This document shows, in pieces, positions 21,555 to 34,537 of a DNA stretch of 64,000 bases. Numbering within the stretch: the first letter of the stretch is position 1; each line of letters starts with the position of its first letter. The stretch is from Azolla caroliniana (Eukaryota; Polypodiophyta). The notes under the pieces were generated by a model, which had not been told where the DNA came from, searched no databases, and was given only the letters and a program-made list of their open reading frames with translations. The stretch covers positions 7,502,001-7,566,000 of the forward strand of contig JBHGNT010000018.1 in NCBI GenBank assembly GCA_043228905.1, written 5' to 3'. Position numbers and translations under genes: made by a program.

Positions 21555-22845
21555 CTTGATTGAAACGAAGCTTATTAGATTTCTATAATTACTGCTATTT
21601 TTCTGTGCATTTTGAAACCCCATTCTCTATACTCTTTTTAAGTCTTGAATCGTGCTTGGTATGCTAAGAAGGGATTCAGGTATCAAACAGAAACAGACCT
21701 TCGACAGAGATATTCTCTGTGATCGTGAAGATTGATCTGATCTGTAGCGTGTGCTACTTACTTGAGGATTTGGAGCTAAAATAGATAGGACATAAAACAT
21801 TGATTGCTTCTCACACTCTCTCTCTCCCTCCATGATCATCTTGACTACTCCAGAGTTTTGTGCCAAGAATTGAACTCCAAACCCCATCATGTTCTTTTTT
21901 CTTTCTTTGGTTGTTGGTAAGAATTGAACCATCTCTTCTTCTTAAGAAAGGTGGGGGACATGCCCTAGCATGCATGGTTTCGAACATGTCATTACATATT
22001 TTACATAGAAAAAATGCATCCACCAAGGTGCTCATTGTAAATTCTTAATCAAGTGAAATTATTCAAAGGAAATAGACTAATTCTTGGGAAGGCAATCTCA
22101 AACATTTACCAACTTTTTGTTTGGGAAAGAAAATATTTCATAAGGCAAGAAGAATGTGAGAACTATGGCAGGGCCAACATCACAACCATACATGTGTATG
22201 ATGTCTTTGAAGATTATCTATAAAGTATGGGTAGGAACTACTACAATATTGATCGTTTGGAGGTTAATAAATGTCATGTTAGTAGTGTCTTAAGTCACTA
22301 AGCCATGAAAACTATTTGCAGACAAATGTCAAGAGATTTCACCATTACCTCTACAAGAAAGGTAGTTATATTACAAGTTCTAACTACATGGTGAGAAAGT
22401 CATGTACAAGAAGAACCTTTTGATTGGTGACGTAACGCGAACCATAACCCATAAGTCATTACAAATGTTTGTTGGGTCCATGAATCACATGGACATTTTC
22501 TTAACTGACACTGTACTTAAGCAATTACAAATTATCCAGCCTAATTTGCTTCTTCTTTTTTGACATGTGTTTGTGAAGTTTTTGTTCTAAACCTACCTGT
22601 AGCCTATATATATTATCTTTGATGAGGTGACCATCGAGACTTTCTACAAGGGATCAAGGGAAGCTCTATATGAAAGTTTCAAATGACCAAACCTTAGGTA
22701 GTTGCGTTAAAATGTCAAGAGGTTATGTATAATCATGTGAGAGGGAACTAAAATGTACGATTGCGAAAGTCTTTTGCATGTGCGAAATATGGAGGATGAC
22801 GTCCATCCATGTCTAGGACACTACATTCAAACACAAGCCATGCTT
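21555..22845. other. Spacer between the tRNA gene and the TPP gene
   Basis: No gene seen. The left part (5' side of the minus-strand tRNA) is T-rich. The right part includes the 3' UTR of the TPP gene. Confidence 0.6.
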
Positions 22846-25306
22846 CTACAAGCATGTCACTCGATTTGTCCGCCTACGTCTCCATTTCACCAAATTCCTC
22901 AAGAATTCCAAGACCTGCCATGTTGCATAAGTCAAGATTAAGACACTAACCGTAATAGTTTTCTTTTTCTTTTTTTTGGGCAATTTCACAGTGGCTACTT
23001 TTTTGAAAATTTGAAGTACCTCTGTCGGATCACGAAGTGAACACATAGCATTGGTTTCTTTTGCTGTATTCGAGACCAATATACCAAGGCCACGATTGCT
23101 CCTGGTAATGACCTATATATATATATATATATATAATATGATGCAATAAACATTAGATTTTGGTTTTGGAATGGGAGTCTTTAATCACATATTTAGCCTC
23201 TACAAAACCTTGAATGCATCTTCGTCCGTTCGATCATCCCCAATATAGATCGGAAAGACATCACTTCGGTTTCCGAGTCCTTAAAAAAGGTAAGCAAGAA
23301 CACATTTTTTTAAGGTAAATTTTTTGAGGAATGAACTGCTAATCATCCTGAGAAGATATTAGGCATTTGTAATATTTGCTTACCAAGAGCTCGAAGCAAG
23401 TAATCGAGAGCCTTTCCTTTGTTCCATGCAATCGATGGACGAACTTCCAATATCTACTAAGCACAAAACACAGATATTGTCATTTGATCCATTTGCAAGT
23501 GAATTTTGACAGATTAAATTTCCTCACAGAAACATCCAAGCTCTCTTCGATCCTACCTTTCGTCCCTGTGTTAGTCGTAGATTTGGATATGAGTTCAACA
23601 CGTGTTGGACTTGTTCTGCCAGTGCAAGCCAATTCTGTTGGAAACAACAGGAAACATCTCATTAGAGCATTATATATAATACAAAATTCCCTCTACCCGA
23701 AACAATATTAGGCCCATTCTCATGAATACAAAGATGGTTTTGTCAGGAATGGATGTCTTTTGGAAGGTAAATCGATTTGTTTAGAGTGTTAATAAACACG
23801 GTTAAAGATGTAATGGAGGTTTCTTTACCTCTTCTTTAACGCATCGGAAATGGACGCTTATACAAAACTTGTTATGCTCAACATTTGCTCCAGGTATTTG
23901 TCGAGCACCCTCGTTCAGTAAGTTGAAAACCTATATACAGCAACAATGTGACACCAAGGGTTAATATGTTGTGTGAATGAAATAACAAGATCAAAATGAT
24001 TGTCACAAGCCAAAGATGGGGCGTTTCCTACTTATAATGCATTAGACTTTGACAACAAAAAATTGTTAGTAAAATTACCTCGTCCATTATTGATGTGAAC
24101 TCACTAGCTGGTTGGAACAAGACCATTTCATTTCCCTATAGATTCACAACCATTGAATCACTCATTCACTCATTCATTTATTCATTCAGTCAATCAATGG
24201 TTAATCATTAGTAGTACCTTCTTATCCTTAGCTTTAGTACCATGTGCTTTGAAACCATTACAACTCTCGGCTGGACCCATAATGTCCATGCCATGACTCC
24301 CGGCATAATAGAGCTCTGGCAATTGAACAAAATCATAGACCTATGGATACACATATATTTGAATCCGTTAGTCTCAGTTCTGATTGTATAAGACAACTTA
24401 CTAGATAATACTAGCCTAAAATCCAAATATAAAGGTATATATATTGAAATTTTTGATAAATAATGTATTGATCATTATTACCATTACCTTTTCTCTACTT
24501 CTCCCTGTAATGATAGATGTTGGGAATAGTGTCGCTGCATCCTTCACCATGGCTCGCATCTGTTTTTGAATAAATCAGTAACCAAAAACACATGATTGTT
24601 AACTTAATTAACAGAAATATATATATATATATATAAATCAAGGAATCATGGTTCATTTCTCAAACATATAACATATGTATGATGGTATCCTTTTCTTCAT
24701 GATGTATACAAAACAAAAGAACAAATGGAAAAGAAAGGACACCTCAGCTGACATAAACGCTCGTTCAGGATCTTTGACAATGGGAGACAGAGTCCCATCA
24801 TAGTCTAAGAAGATGGCAATTTTTTTCCCTGCAGCAGCATTAATGATTTCGTCGAACTTGTCAAGAGCCGATGGATATTTTAACTACAAAAGAAAGATAA
24901 AGCAGAATTATTAAGAGCTGAAACTTGATGAGACCATGAGAAAAGAAAAAACAACTAGTGTTTCTTATTTGTATCAAAATCACAGGATAAGTGACAGACA
25001 GACAGATAAGAAACCAACCATCCATGCTCTGTATTCTATCTCGGCGGCATCACTATCAGATTTGTCAAGGGGTTCGGCTTTCCTATCATGTCTCATCATT
25101 CTGGGAGGGGACAAATCCCTCATGGCCTTAAGCCAATCATGAGCAATATTATTGTAACCATTCTCACTACTATTCCATGATGAGCTCACATTAGTGGTAG
25201 TATAAGTACCGCCAATGTGTGTGCATCGGATCATCGACACGGCAGCAGCAACTATGGGAATCTCTGTAATGTTTGAGCTAGGTTTTGGAGGTTGTACGAG
25301 GGCCAT
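22846..25306 (-). CDS. TPP: Trehalose-6-phosphate phosphatase
   Basis: Eleven coding exons, all with GT-AG borders, give 385 residues: 25019-25306, 24743-24883, 24488-24559, 24218-24340, 24079-24135, 23829-23930, 23557-23634, 23384-23453, 23204-23279, 23020-23101, 22846-22914. The enzyme dephosphorylates trehalose-6-phosphate, a sugar signal in plants. HAD phosphatase motif [13 protein letters not shown] is in exon 2, TGRSREK ends exon 3, [10 protein letters not shown] is in exon 4, the lysine region [11 protein letters not shown] in exon 8, and the acidic motif [13 protein letters not shown] in exon 9. Length and exon phasing fit plant TPP genes, which lack the synthase half of TPS/TPP fusions. 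The N-terminal 96 residues are variable, as usual in the family. The C-terminus ends in an Arg-rich tail ([12 protein letters not shown]). Nothing is broken. Confidence 0.95.
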
Positions 25307-25480
25307 GGGAAGTAATGTGGCCTTGAAATGGAAGGAGGTTTTTGATAATATGCTAGGGAACTGTTGTGGGCAAATTACCTCACAAAAAGGGACAAGAGTA
25401 AAATACTAAGGGGATTTAAGTATGGAGGCCTGAAGTTCTAAGTATTATAGGAAAGCTAAGTCTACATAAATGTCTCTCTC

Positions 25481-25490
25481 TTTATATATA
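25481..25490 (-). promoter_or_regulatory. Candidate TATA box of the TPP gene
   Basis: Minus strand reads TATATATAAA about 175 bp upstream of the TPP ATG, followed by a GAGAGA tract that would lie in the leader. The position fits a plant core promoter; no experimental support. Confidence 0.4.
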
Positions 25491-28400
25491 CATGCATACA
25501 TGTGTGTGTGTGGAGAACCCATACCCAGTTAAGGTAAGAACAGAGGGCCATGGAAATCAACATTATTTCTGACAAAGGAAATCTTCTGGGTATGGGAAAA
25601 AGGGAATGGGCAAATTCAAAACCTCATTCCAATGTTCATGGGCACTTCATTCTTTGTCAGAAGCAAAAAAATAAAAATAAAAATAAAAATGAAAGGCAGC
25701 AGGTTTGACGAAGCAATGCTTTTCAAAGAGCATGTGTGTGAAAAACCCCAAAAAAAAAAGACCAAAAGAAAGAAAAAAAACAGAGTTACCTTTTGACCTA
25801 TCATCATGTGTTGTTTGGTCCTTTAGAGACATGGGCAAATTGGGTCTTATTCTTCTCTTCTCCTTATTCGACAGGAAATTCTGCTTTCCTCTTCATAATG
25901 GTGTGAAAATCCATGGAAAGAAGGAAAAGGTGAGTTTAAAAAAAAAAGGAAAGAAGAAAGGAAGTATACAGACCACCAAATCAAAAGGAGAATTTGTTTT
26001 CCCATGACGAATGAGATTGATGGGTAAAAGCAGAGGAGGGGAGGCATATACATAATCATTTTTATAGAAACCCAATGTCTGCTCTTTGGGGCATTCAGGA
26101 TTTTCATTAACGTGTGATCGATCTGTTTTCTGTTCAGAGGAGATGAACTAAACACACAGAAAAAATGGGGATATGGAGGGTATAAATTATATGATGTGGT
26201 GTGTGCTTTTTTGAAAAGGAAACATTGGGGATTCCTAAATTCCTATAAAACGATGGATCCTTCCTTGGTCGAGAGATATATAAAACAGGGGAAAACAGGG
26301 GACCCATTTTCCCATTGGAAATTTGTGACTAAAAGGAAAGGGGAGAAAATTTTAATCTGATATATGTATGTATGTATGTATGTATGTATCCATGAATGTT
26401 TGTATGTATGTATGTATGTATGTATGTATGTATGTATGTATGTATGTATGTATGTATGTATGTATGTATGTATGTATGTATGTTTGTATGCATGCATGTA
26501 TGTATGTATGAATGCATGCATGCATGTATGTATGTATGTATGTTTGTATGTATGTATGTATGTATGTATGTATGTATGTATGTATGTATATATGTATATA
26601 TGTATGTTTGTATGCATGCATGTATGTTTGTATGCATGCATGTATGTATGTATGAATGCATGCATGCATGTATGTATGTATGTATGTATGTATGTATGTA
26701 TGTATGTATGTATGTATGTATGTATGCATGCATGTATATATGTATGTATGGATGTATGGATGGATGGATGTATGCATGGATGAATGCATGTATGCATGCA
26801 TGTATGTCTGTATGTATGTTTTTTTATTTATTTAAATGAAGATATCCTGTCATTAGTGTAACCATCTTTACAAGATTTTAAATTCTATGTGATCGGTGGG
26901 GGAAACAACCATTTCGGAGGTTGAAATTGCCAATAAGGAGTACCATAATTGGCTGTCATGAATGGAGTAGCTTTCCATATAGTGATAAACTCATGCCGTT
27001 GAGCAATTTTAGCATCAGTACCTCCAACAATACCATCCCATTGTCCCTTCAAAAGTATGAACTATGTCTAACTAAATATTTGAAACCAATTCAGCCGGTG
27101 GTGTTTTAAGTTGATGGAAAATGAGAGAACACCTAACCTTCCAAATGTATGTATGTATGTTGTGTGTGTGTATGTGTGTGTGTATGTGTGTGTGTATGTG
27201 TGTGTCTCTGTATGTATGTATGTATGTATGTATGTATGTATAATGTGTGTGCTTTTTTGTCTTGCATTTTGTAGTGTGAGAAAGGGGGCATTTTATAATT
27301 TGTGTGCTTGCTTTGTTGGACTCTCTTTTAATCCCTTCCTTTTACTAGGGAAATTGGTGAGTTCAAAAGGTGGGGGTAAATTTGTACATATTGCTCTACG
27401 GTCGGTCGCCTCTTCTGCGGGAAACAAACCGTCACTCGTGTACGACTCTGAATGAGAGAGAAACTCTTTCTGCTTCCGTGAATATGATGGGAAATTTGAT
27501 TGGAAAATTAATGGGAAATCAAAGCAAAGGAAACAAAAACAAAATAACACAATGAGACACGAGAGAACACACACACACACACACTTACGGTCTTACCCAT
27601 TACATGACGGACCTTGGAATTGATGGGAATCTTTATTCCATACAAAGTATGTACGCCATTGGCCTCTTCTTTGTGTGTGTGCATGTGACCCACGTGTCTT
27701 TGTCATGACCCCCCTTACAGTTAGTGATGGGAAAACGGTGGGATGTCAGTGGAAGAAGATGCCAGGCAATTCGTCTTCTTTTTAATTTCTTTCTTCTTGT
27801 TGCTCGTATATCTTAGAAATTGGAACCTGCAAGTACACTTTGATGGTAACCATATGTATGTTGACACTCAGACGACATATTTGTGGATGAAATGCCCACT
27901 CTCTATGCCAATTTCAGAAAAAAACAAGCAAATATGACAAACACCCAATGATCTAGTTGACTGCCACCTAGCAAAGATTTTTTTGGATTGATCTATACCA
28001 CAACTCAATCCCAAGAGCCCACCTCACATCCCTCTGTGTGTGACCATTTTCCATCGTGGCTCCACAATCTACTTGTGGGAAATTAATAACCATGTTTTTG
28101 GTGGCTATAATATCGAATGTGTTTATTTATTTTCTTCTCATGAAATATTATTTACATGTTTGTTTTCCTTTGACCTTTTTGTCTCGTACACTTGTTTTAA
28201 CACACCACACACAAGACATCACTTTTACCCCTTCACCAAGTCGTCGAAACTGTGAAAATGTGCATTACAAGCCAACATTTTAGTCAATGATAGGGCCATT
28301 TGCATATAGATAGCTCCTTCCATGTACAATCAAGTTTGGACTCTAGATCAAACTCCACACTTTGGGTTTTACTTATAAACAAGGGCAAGTTGGTTAGTTT

Positions 28401-30559
28401 CTTAAGCATTTTCCATTCATTCTTGTTACTATGTCTCAAGCTAGTTTTGGTTGAACATGCTCTCACGTGGCTCCATGCATTACACAAGTTCCACCTCCCC
28501 TTGTTATCATACAAGCTACTACCATAGGCATTGTTGAGTGTGTCATTAAGGACGCCAAAGGTACATTGTAAAATTATGGAAAGCTAATACATGTGAATGG
28601 TAGCTTTAACTTTTAGGTGCCAATCATAAATTATGTTGGGCACAAAAACATGAATGTTGAGAGCAAGTTGCTCATTGGTTGACTTTTCTTGCAAAAGGAC
28701 TAAGATGCTTCTTATAAAAGATGAAAGATTTGCAAAGCTACCAACTGCATAATTAAAAATTCCTACCTAGTTGACATTCTAACATGTGTTAAATGATGCA
28801 CAATTATAATGGTGGAATTTCCATTATACCCTATTCAAAATCCAACATGTTTAACCAATGGGCAAATTCAATACCAATTTTATTACTTTTCTAAAATTCT
28901 CACACTCAAATTAGTCTTGAAAAGTAAAAATACTAATTTCTAGAGGCATTTATGGCCCAAATACATTGCACATAGTACCTAATGCGAGAATCGGTTAGGG
29001 TTAGGTTAAATATAAAGGCCAATTTTAAATGTACCTAACATGTCTGTGTCAATGTTCCTAGTTACCATCCATCATTGACATATTCAAGTCAACGAATAAA
29101 TTATGAATGATTATATAGGTCACTCACTCATGAACCTTATCTTCAAAGGTTGATAATAACAAATTTGTTAGTAGACGACAAAAAATCCACAATTTATGCT
29201 AATTTACTCCAATATTGTCTTTCAATTATCCCAACAAATGTAGGTTAAATGCTTCTCTCTCTTCACCATAGATGTTTTGGTATACCTATACTTGGAGGTC
29301 CAATATATTGAAGACATGAAATCACTTATAATAAAATGATAGTGGCTACTTAATTCACAAATTATGAGAACATTTGTGTAACATACGTTGCCGAAGTTTT
29401 AGATAATCATGAAAGGCGGATAGTATGGAGTGATCATGAATAAAAGTAGGATTCTAATTTTGTGGGCTATATGATCATATTGGTTAAGCTTAGGCATTAC
29501 AAACACCACCATGTGGTTTTAGATATAGGTTATGCAAGATGATTATGAAAAATTGTAAAGCATGTAGAAATAAACATCAGCCATATGGCTCATTGATATT
29601 ATTTTGGTAATCTTCTTGAAAATGACAGTGTTAGCATATAGGTGTGCAAAGTGTTTTCTTTCTAGAATAGCTCGCCAATTGAGACTCAACCCGAAAGATT
29701 GAGGTGAATAGTAAGAGGTCTTTGAGTTGTGTATCTCTTGTTATGTCTCATTTCTAATTAACCCTATCAATATCATATATCAAAATAAAGCCTCGTACTA
29801 AAAATATGTGCGTAACATTGTGGAGTATTTTGTTTTTCTTTATTTTTTAAGAGGTTTTTGTGGGTGCTTAATACAAAGGAGTGAAAACCATCAGACATAT
29901 TGTGTTTACCGAGGTAATCGAGAGCAATGATGTTGGAAATCCAACAACGTTGAGGGATTTTTCTCTATTTAAGAAATATTTTTAAATTGAATTACAATAT
30001 TGATTTAACTAGCATGTGAAACCAAATGATCAATAGGGATCATGTGATTAAAATTGGGAGTAATATTGAGATTATGATTGAGACTAACTACATATTAGGA
30101 TTTTGAACTTCCAATGCATACATGTGTATCCTAGATCTAGACAAATTGAGCATGTAATGGAAAGATAGTTGATTTAGTTATTGATAGGAAGAGTGCATAC
30201 ACTTTCGCAAGACATGAGGGGGACATGTGACAATGATGAATTTTTTTGTTTCAAATTACAACCTCTAAGAAACAAGAAGATTGTTTACTAAAGGTGTTGA
30301 TAGATAAGTCCTCATTTTGTAAGCTCTTGTTGTTATTCTCATAAGAAGTAAAGTGCATTGACAATGATGATCAAATTTAATCAAGTGCATGAATTTGATA
30401 TTCACATGCTCCACTAGTGATATGACAATGGTTTGGTAAAGGAGAGAGTGTGTTAGATGAAATAAGTAATATTACACCCCCAAACTATCATCATGCTCTC
30501 ACAATAATTGATGGAACCTCACTAATACGAAATTCCAAGGGGAAACTTTTGCCTCAAGG
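25491..30559. other. Spacer with microsatellites
   Basis: The TPP upstream region, the large TATG array (26361-26820), (TG)n/(TATG)n at about 27147-27243 and (CA)n near 27570-27587, then AT-rich DNA. Open frames over the arrays are repeat artefacts. No gene recognised. Confidence 0.5.
26361..26820. repeat. TATG tetranucleotide microsatellite, about 460 bp
   Basis: Long (TATG)n array with scattered CATG, TTTG, AATG and GATG variant units; the arrangement of variants around 26480-26530 recurs near 26605-26665. The unit has no stop codon in several frames, so it opens long spurious Tyr/Ile/His/Thr and Tyr/Val/Cys/Met frames. Confidence 0.95.
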
Positions 30560-30845
30560 AATAGGAGGTTTCGAGATCCATAAGTTTGATAGAACCAACT
30601 TTTTTGTGGAAGAACAAATTTGTGATGTTTTAGTTCAAAGCAAACAATGAACCAACTTTTCTATGTGGAAGATTCAAATTTGTAAGGTTTTGTATATCAA
30701 CAACTTTGACGCCATTGTTCAACAATGGAGGAGACCGAGGATCAACAATGGTGAAGTTATTAGCCTCATGTGCACATTTCCCAAGTCATGGGACATCTTC
30801 AACACAACTCTTTGTACAAGTGCATCAAAAAGTAGAGATGCATAA
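30560..30845 (+). pseudogene. Copia gag relic
   Basis: Two broken frames contain IHKFDRTNFFVEEQICDVL and, 58 bp on, TNFSMWKIQICKVLYI, both resembling the plant copia gag start (K-F-D-G-T-N-F-x-x-W). Further on SLMCTFPKSWDIFNTTL resembles the later gag block. The gag start appears twice because of a short duplication. No LTRs found. Confidence 0.5.
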
Positions 30846-31641
30846 CACAAAAATGTAAATCACTTCTCAATGAGGAGATCTCTTAAAGGTGTATGGTTGA
30901 TGCACAAGATGGTGAAGTGTACAATATGCAAGATCCATTCAAGTAAGGCCCTAAATGGATTTTCAGAAAAAGTGAGGTAGTTGCCCACCTCCTTCTCAAA
31001 TGATGATATAGGAAATCAACATCCTGTTAAAGAGGACAAAGAGGATAGAAAATCATAAATTCACCTTCCTCCATGGGGTCCTCAAGGATGTAGTGTATAT
31101 GGAGCAAGCCATCAACTTTGTACAATGAAATAAGGAGGAAATAGTTTGAAGACTAAAGAAGAGCCTTACAACTTGAATCATGCGCCCTAATAATGGTATT
31201 TGAAGTTTGAATCATTTATATCGTCAAAATGTTTCTACCACAATAATGAGGACTCTTGCCTATACATTGAATAGAGCATGATGACATTTTAATCCTCCTC
31301 CAAAACTTTGGCATGAAGGCATTGTAATGGTTATCGGATGGGATGTAACATTATAGCAATTAATGTAAAATGTATGATTAGACACCTATACAACAATAGA
31401 GAGGTTGAATATAAAATTACAAGGGCATTATAAGTATTAAGGTATCTAATCATTGGTTTAAGAGAGATTTAAACATGTACTTGGCATGGGCAACAAGCTT
31501 TTGTAATCATATGCTTAGACAACATCCTTTCTAGCTTATGTGTTGGAGGAGATAAATAGAAATTAGATTCAAATTCTCCGATTTTGAGGTTGATACTTTG
31601 TCTATATCTCTTCTCTTAGAAAGGACTCATATACAAGATAT
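30846..31641. other. Spacer, possibly decayed copia remains
   Basis: AT-rich sequence following the gag relic. I see no convincing coding motif, and it may be the decayed remainder of the same copia element. Confidence 0.4.
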
Positions 31642-31646
31642 GTTTA
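31642..31646. repeat. Target-site duplication of the outer copia element, left copy (GTTTA)
   Basis: GTTTA precedes the LTR start at 31647; ATTTA follows the right LTR at 50121-50125. Four of five bases match, acceptable for an older insertion. Confidence 0.65.
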
Positions 31647-31736
31647 TGTAAAAGAATAGTGTGTGCGGAAACGTATGTGAAGCATAGAGTACACAGTTTA
31701 GAGAACGACAATTTGGTAAAACACAGAAAACGCAGA

Positions 31737-31815
<79 letters not shown>

Positions 31816-32096
31816 CAACTCAGTTCTATTTCAAAATAATGATACTCTGTACATACTTTGTGCTCAGTGAGCACCTTTTATACAAGCCCTTACTATCGGG
31901 CTGACACAAGTACTGATAGTACTTGACTGCTCATAAATGAGCCTACTACACTAACTCCCAAAATTATTCCTTACGAGGAATACTATATTCACGACCTTTC
32001 GGTTTACGCACCGATACGGCCACGTTATGCGTACTGTTTTACGCACCCAGTCTACGCACTGGGTTATGCACCCAATGTTGAGCTTGTCACTCAACA
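31647..32096 (-). repeat. 3' LTR of the outer copia element (450 bp)
   Basis: On plus it starts TGTAAAAGAATAG and ends TTGTCACTCAACA. It holds a (GA)n tract (31741-31811) that is longer than in the other LTR, the block CTCAGTGAGCACC, and several TACGCACC-like repeats near the U3 end. Confidence 0.9.
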
Positions 32097-34112
32097 CTCC
32101 CCCTCAAGCTCAACTTGAAGTTCCACATGATCCTCCGGATCTTCACTCCAACTTCTCCTGGCTTCATGCCTTGCTCGTGCTCCTCGACCTGTTCGATTTC
32201 GCGCTCCTCGACCCTTCTGGTCGGCTAGTCTGCTCATTTGTCCCTTCTCAGCTTCCTTGTTGTTGCGGTGTTGGCGCCTCTTCCACTGCCCTTTCCTCCG
32301 CTTGGACCTCAATTGATTCGTAATATATCCAAATCGAACATTTCGATTGAATCGGTCTCTTCCGATTCAATTCCACTTACATCCGAATTAGCTGTCTCCA
32401 ATTCTTCTTCAGTCTTTAGGCCTTTGACAATGTCAGACCACGTCTTGGTCTTGGCCTTACCTCCCCCTGATTCGGATGTCCTCGACTCTTCCCTACGATT
32501 ACGACCCTTGCTCTCTTCTTCGGTTTCTTCCGCCGGCCCGAAATTGAGTTCTACATCCGACTCCGCATCACGGTCACTTCCGCCGCGATGATCACCTTCG
32601 CTCCTTTCACTCTCTTGTTCTTGTCTCCCCCTCAAGTTCGGCATGTTGAGGTGATGCAAACCCAACTCACCCGAGAAATGTCGCAACTTGTCGAGACCAA
32701 GAGGTTTGGTGAAGATGTCGGCAACCTGCCAATCAGTCAGAACATGCACCAATTCGACTTCACCTGAAAGGACCCACTCGCGGACAAAATGGTAATGCAC
32801 CTCAATGTGCTTGGTCTGGGTGTGGAACACGGGGTTTTTCGCAAGGTGGATATTGTTGAGGTTGTTGCAATAGATCGTCTTTGGATCAGACACCTCTACA
32901 TGTAGATCCCGTAACAACCGTTTCAGCCAAATGACTTCGCACGTAGCGACAGTCGCCCCTCGATATTCGGCCTCCATGCTCGATAGTGCTACTGTCAGCT
33001 ACTTCTTACTGCTCCACGCGATCGCCGCACTTCCTAATGAGAAGGTGTATCCAGATGTGGATCTATGATCAATGGCGTTTCTGGTCCAATCGGCATCTAT
33101 GTAGCCAACCAACTATTCGGCTACGCCTGCCCGATACAACAACACCATGTCTTTCATGCCGCTGACATATCTCAATATCCTTTGCGTGCACTGAAAGTGT
33201 TCGGCCATAGGCTACGACATAAACTGACTGATTAAGCTGATCGGGAAACTAAGATCCGGTCGAGTAATCGTCAAATAGATGAGGCTTCCGATGATTTGTC
33301 GAAACCGTGTCGGGTCGCACGCCTTTCCCAAATCTCGGCGAAGCTTTGCGTTTTTGTCCAAAGGGGTTGTGATGGGCTTACAATTTTCCATCTCGAACTT
33401 GAAGAGCATATTCAGCGTGTAATGACGCTGGCTGATCAATATGCCTTGGGGGTATAGATCACTTCGATCCCGATGAAGTAGTGAAGGTCTCCAAGATCCT
33501 TCATTTCAAATGATGCCGCAAGTTGAGACTTTACATGGCAGATTTCGTTCATGTCGGCATCGGCAATGATTAAATCATCAACATATAACAAAAGGCTTAG
33601 CGGGCTATGTTGATCTTGCCGAACAAATAATGAAGAGTCAGACTTCCATGTCAAAAACCCCATCTTATGCAACCGTTGCGTAATCTTTGCGTTCCAAGCT
33701 CGCGGGGCTTGCTTGAGTCCGTAAAGTGACTTCTTTAGTCGGCAAACTGCCGAAGTGTTCTGTTCGGATAGAAATCCGGGGGGATGTACCATGTATACAT
33801 GTTCCTCAAGATCGCCTTGCAGGAACGCGTTCTTTACATCCATTTGATGTAAATGCCACCCCTTCGCCGCTGCTACGACTAGCAGGAGACACACAGTAGT
33901 CATCTTCGCAACCGGTGCGAAGGTCTCATCGTAATCCACGCCGTGCTTCTGCGCATAACCTTTCGCAACTAATTGGGCCTTATATCGGTTGACAGAGCTG
34001 TCCATGTTGTATTTGACCTTGTACACCCACCTACATCCAATCGGCTTCACACCCTTTGGTGCGTCAACCAGGTCCCACGTCTCATTCTGCGTTAAAACGC
34101 GCGCATCTCTTT
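32097..34112 (-). pseudogene. Outer copia: reverse transcriptase, RNase H and C-terminal tail segment
   Basis: Minus frames show QNETWDLVDAPKG, MDVKNAFLQGDLEEHVYM, the catalytic LLLYVDDLIIADAD, then CRLKKSLYGLKQAPRAW and ITRPDLSFPISLISQFM, and RNase H with MEAEYRGATVATCEVIWLKR and TKHIEVHYHFVRE. After the usual copia end (ADIFTKPLGLDKLRHF) an acidic tail and then a basic tail follow, running to the polypurine tract. Breaks: frame change near 33436, loss of frame near 33000-33210, and a shift near 32310. Confidence 0.85.
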
Positions 34113-34537
34113 TGTGAAAGATTATGTGCGGAAGCAATAGAAAACGAACACAGAGAAAATACACAGGTTTAATGGAGAGCTTGAATATACACAATACGCG
34201 GGAGAGACAGAGAGAGAACACATAGAAGCTAAATTCAAAAAATACTAATTCTCTGTACATACACCGTGCTTAGTGAGCACCTTTATACAAGCCCTGACAA
34301 TCGGGCTAACAATACTTGACTGCTCATAAATGAGCCTCAACACTTACTCCCAAAACTATTCCTTACAAGGAATATCTCTCTAACGGCCTTTCGGTTTACG
34401 CACCGATACGGCCTCTCGTTACGCACCGGTTTGCGTATCCGTTTTACGCACCGGTCTGGCCTAACTGATCGGTCCCAACCGATCCGGTCCTTGGCTTGCT
34501 AAGCCGATCCGGCCGACGTTGAGCTTGTCTCTCAACA
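34113..34537 (-). repeat. 3' LTR of the inner copia element (425 bp)
   Basis: Near its right end are three TTACGCACCG/TTTACGCACCG motifs and the inverted repeat GATCGGTCCCAACCGATC. The polypurine tract GAGGGGGAG (minus) abuts the end at 34537. Confidence 0.9.

Noticed and set aside
26243-26839. Long open frames of Tyr-Ile-His-Thr or Tyr-Val-Cys-Met repeats on both strands
   Set aside because: They are artefacts of the TATG microsatellite, which lacks stop codons in several frames.
31627-31818. Ser-Leu repeat protein
   Set aside because: Translation of the (GA)n tract in the copia LTR.
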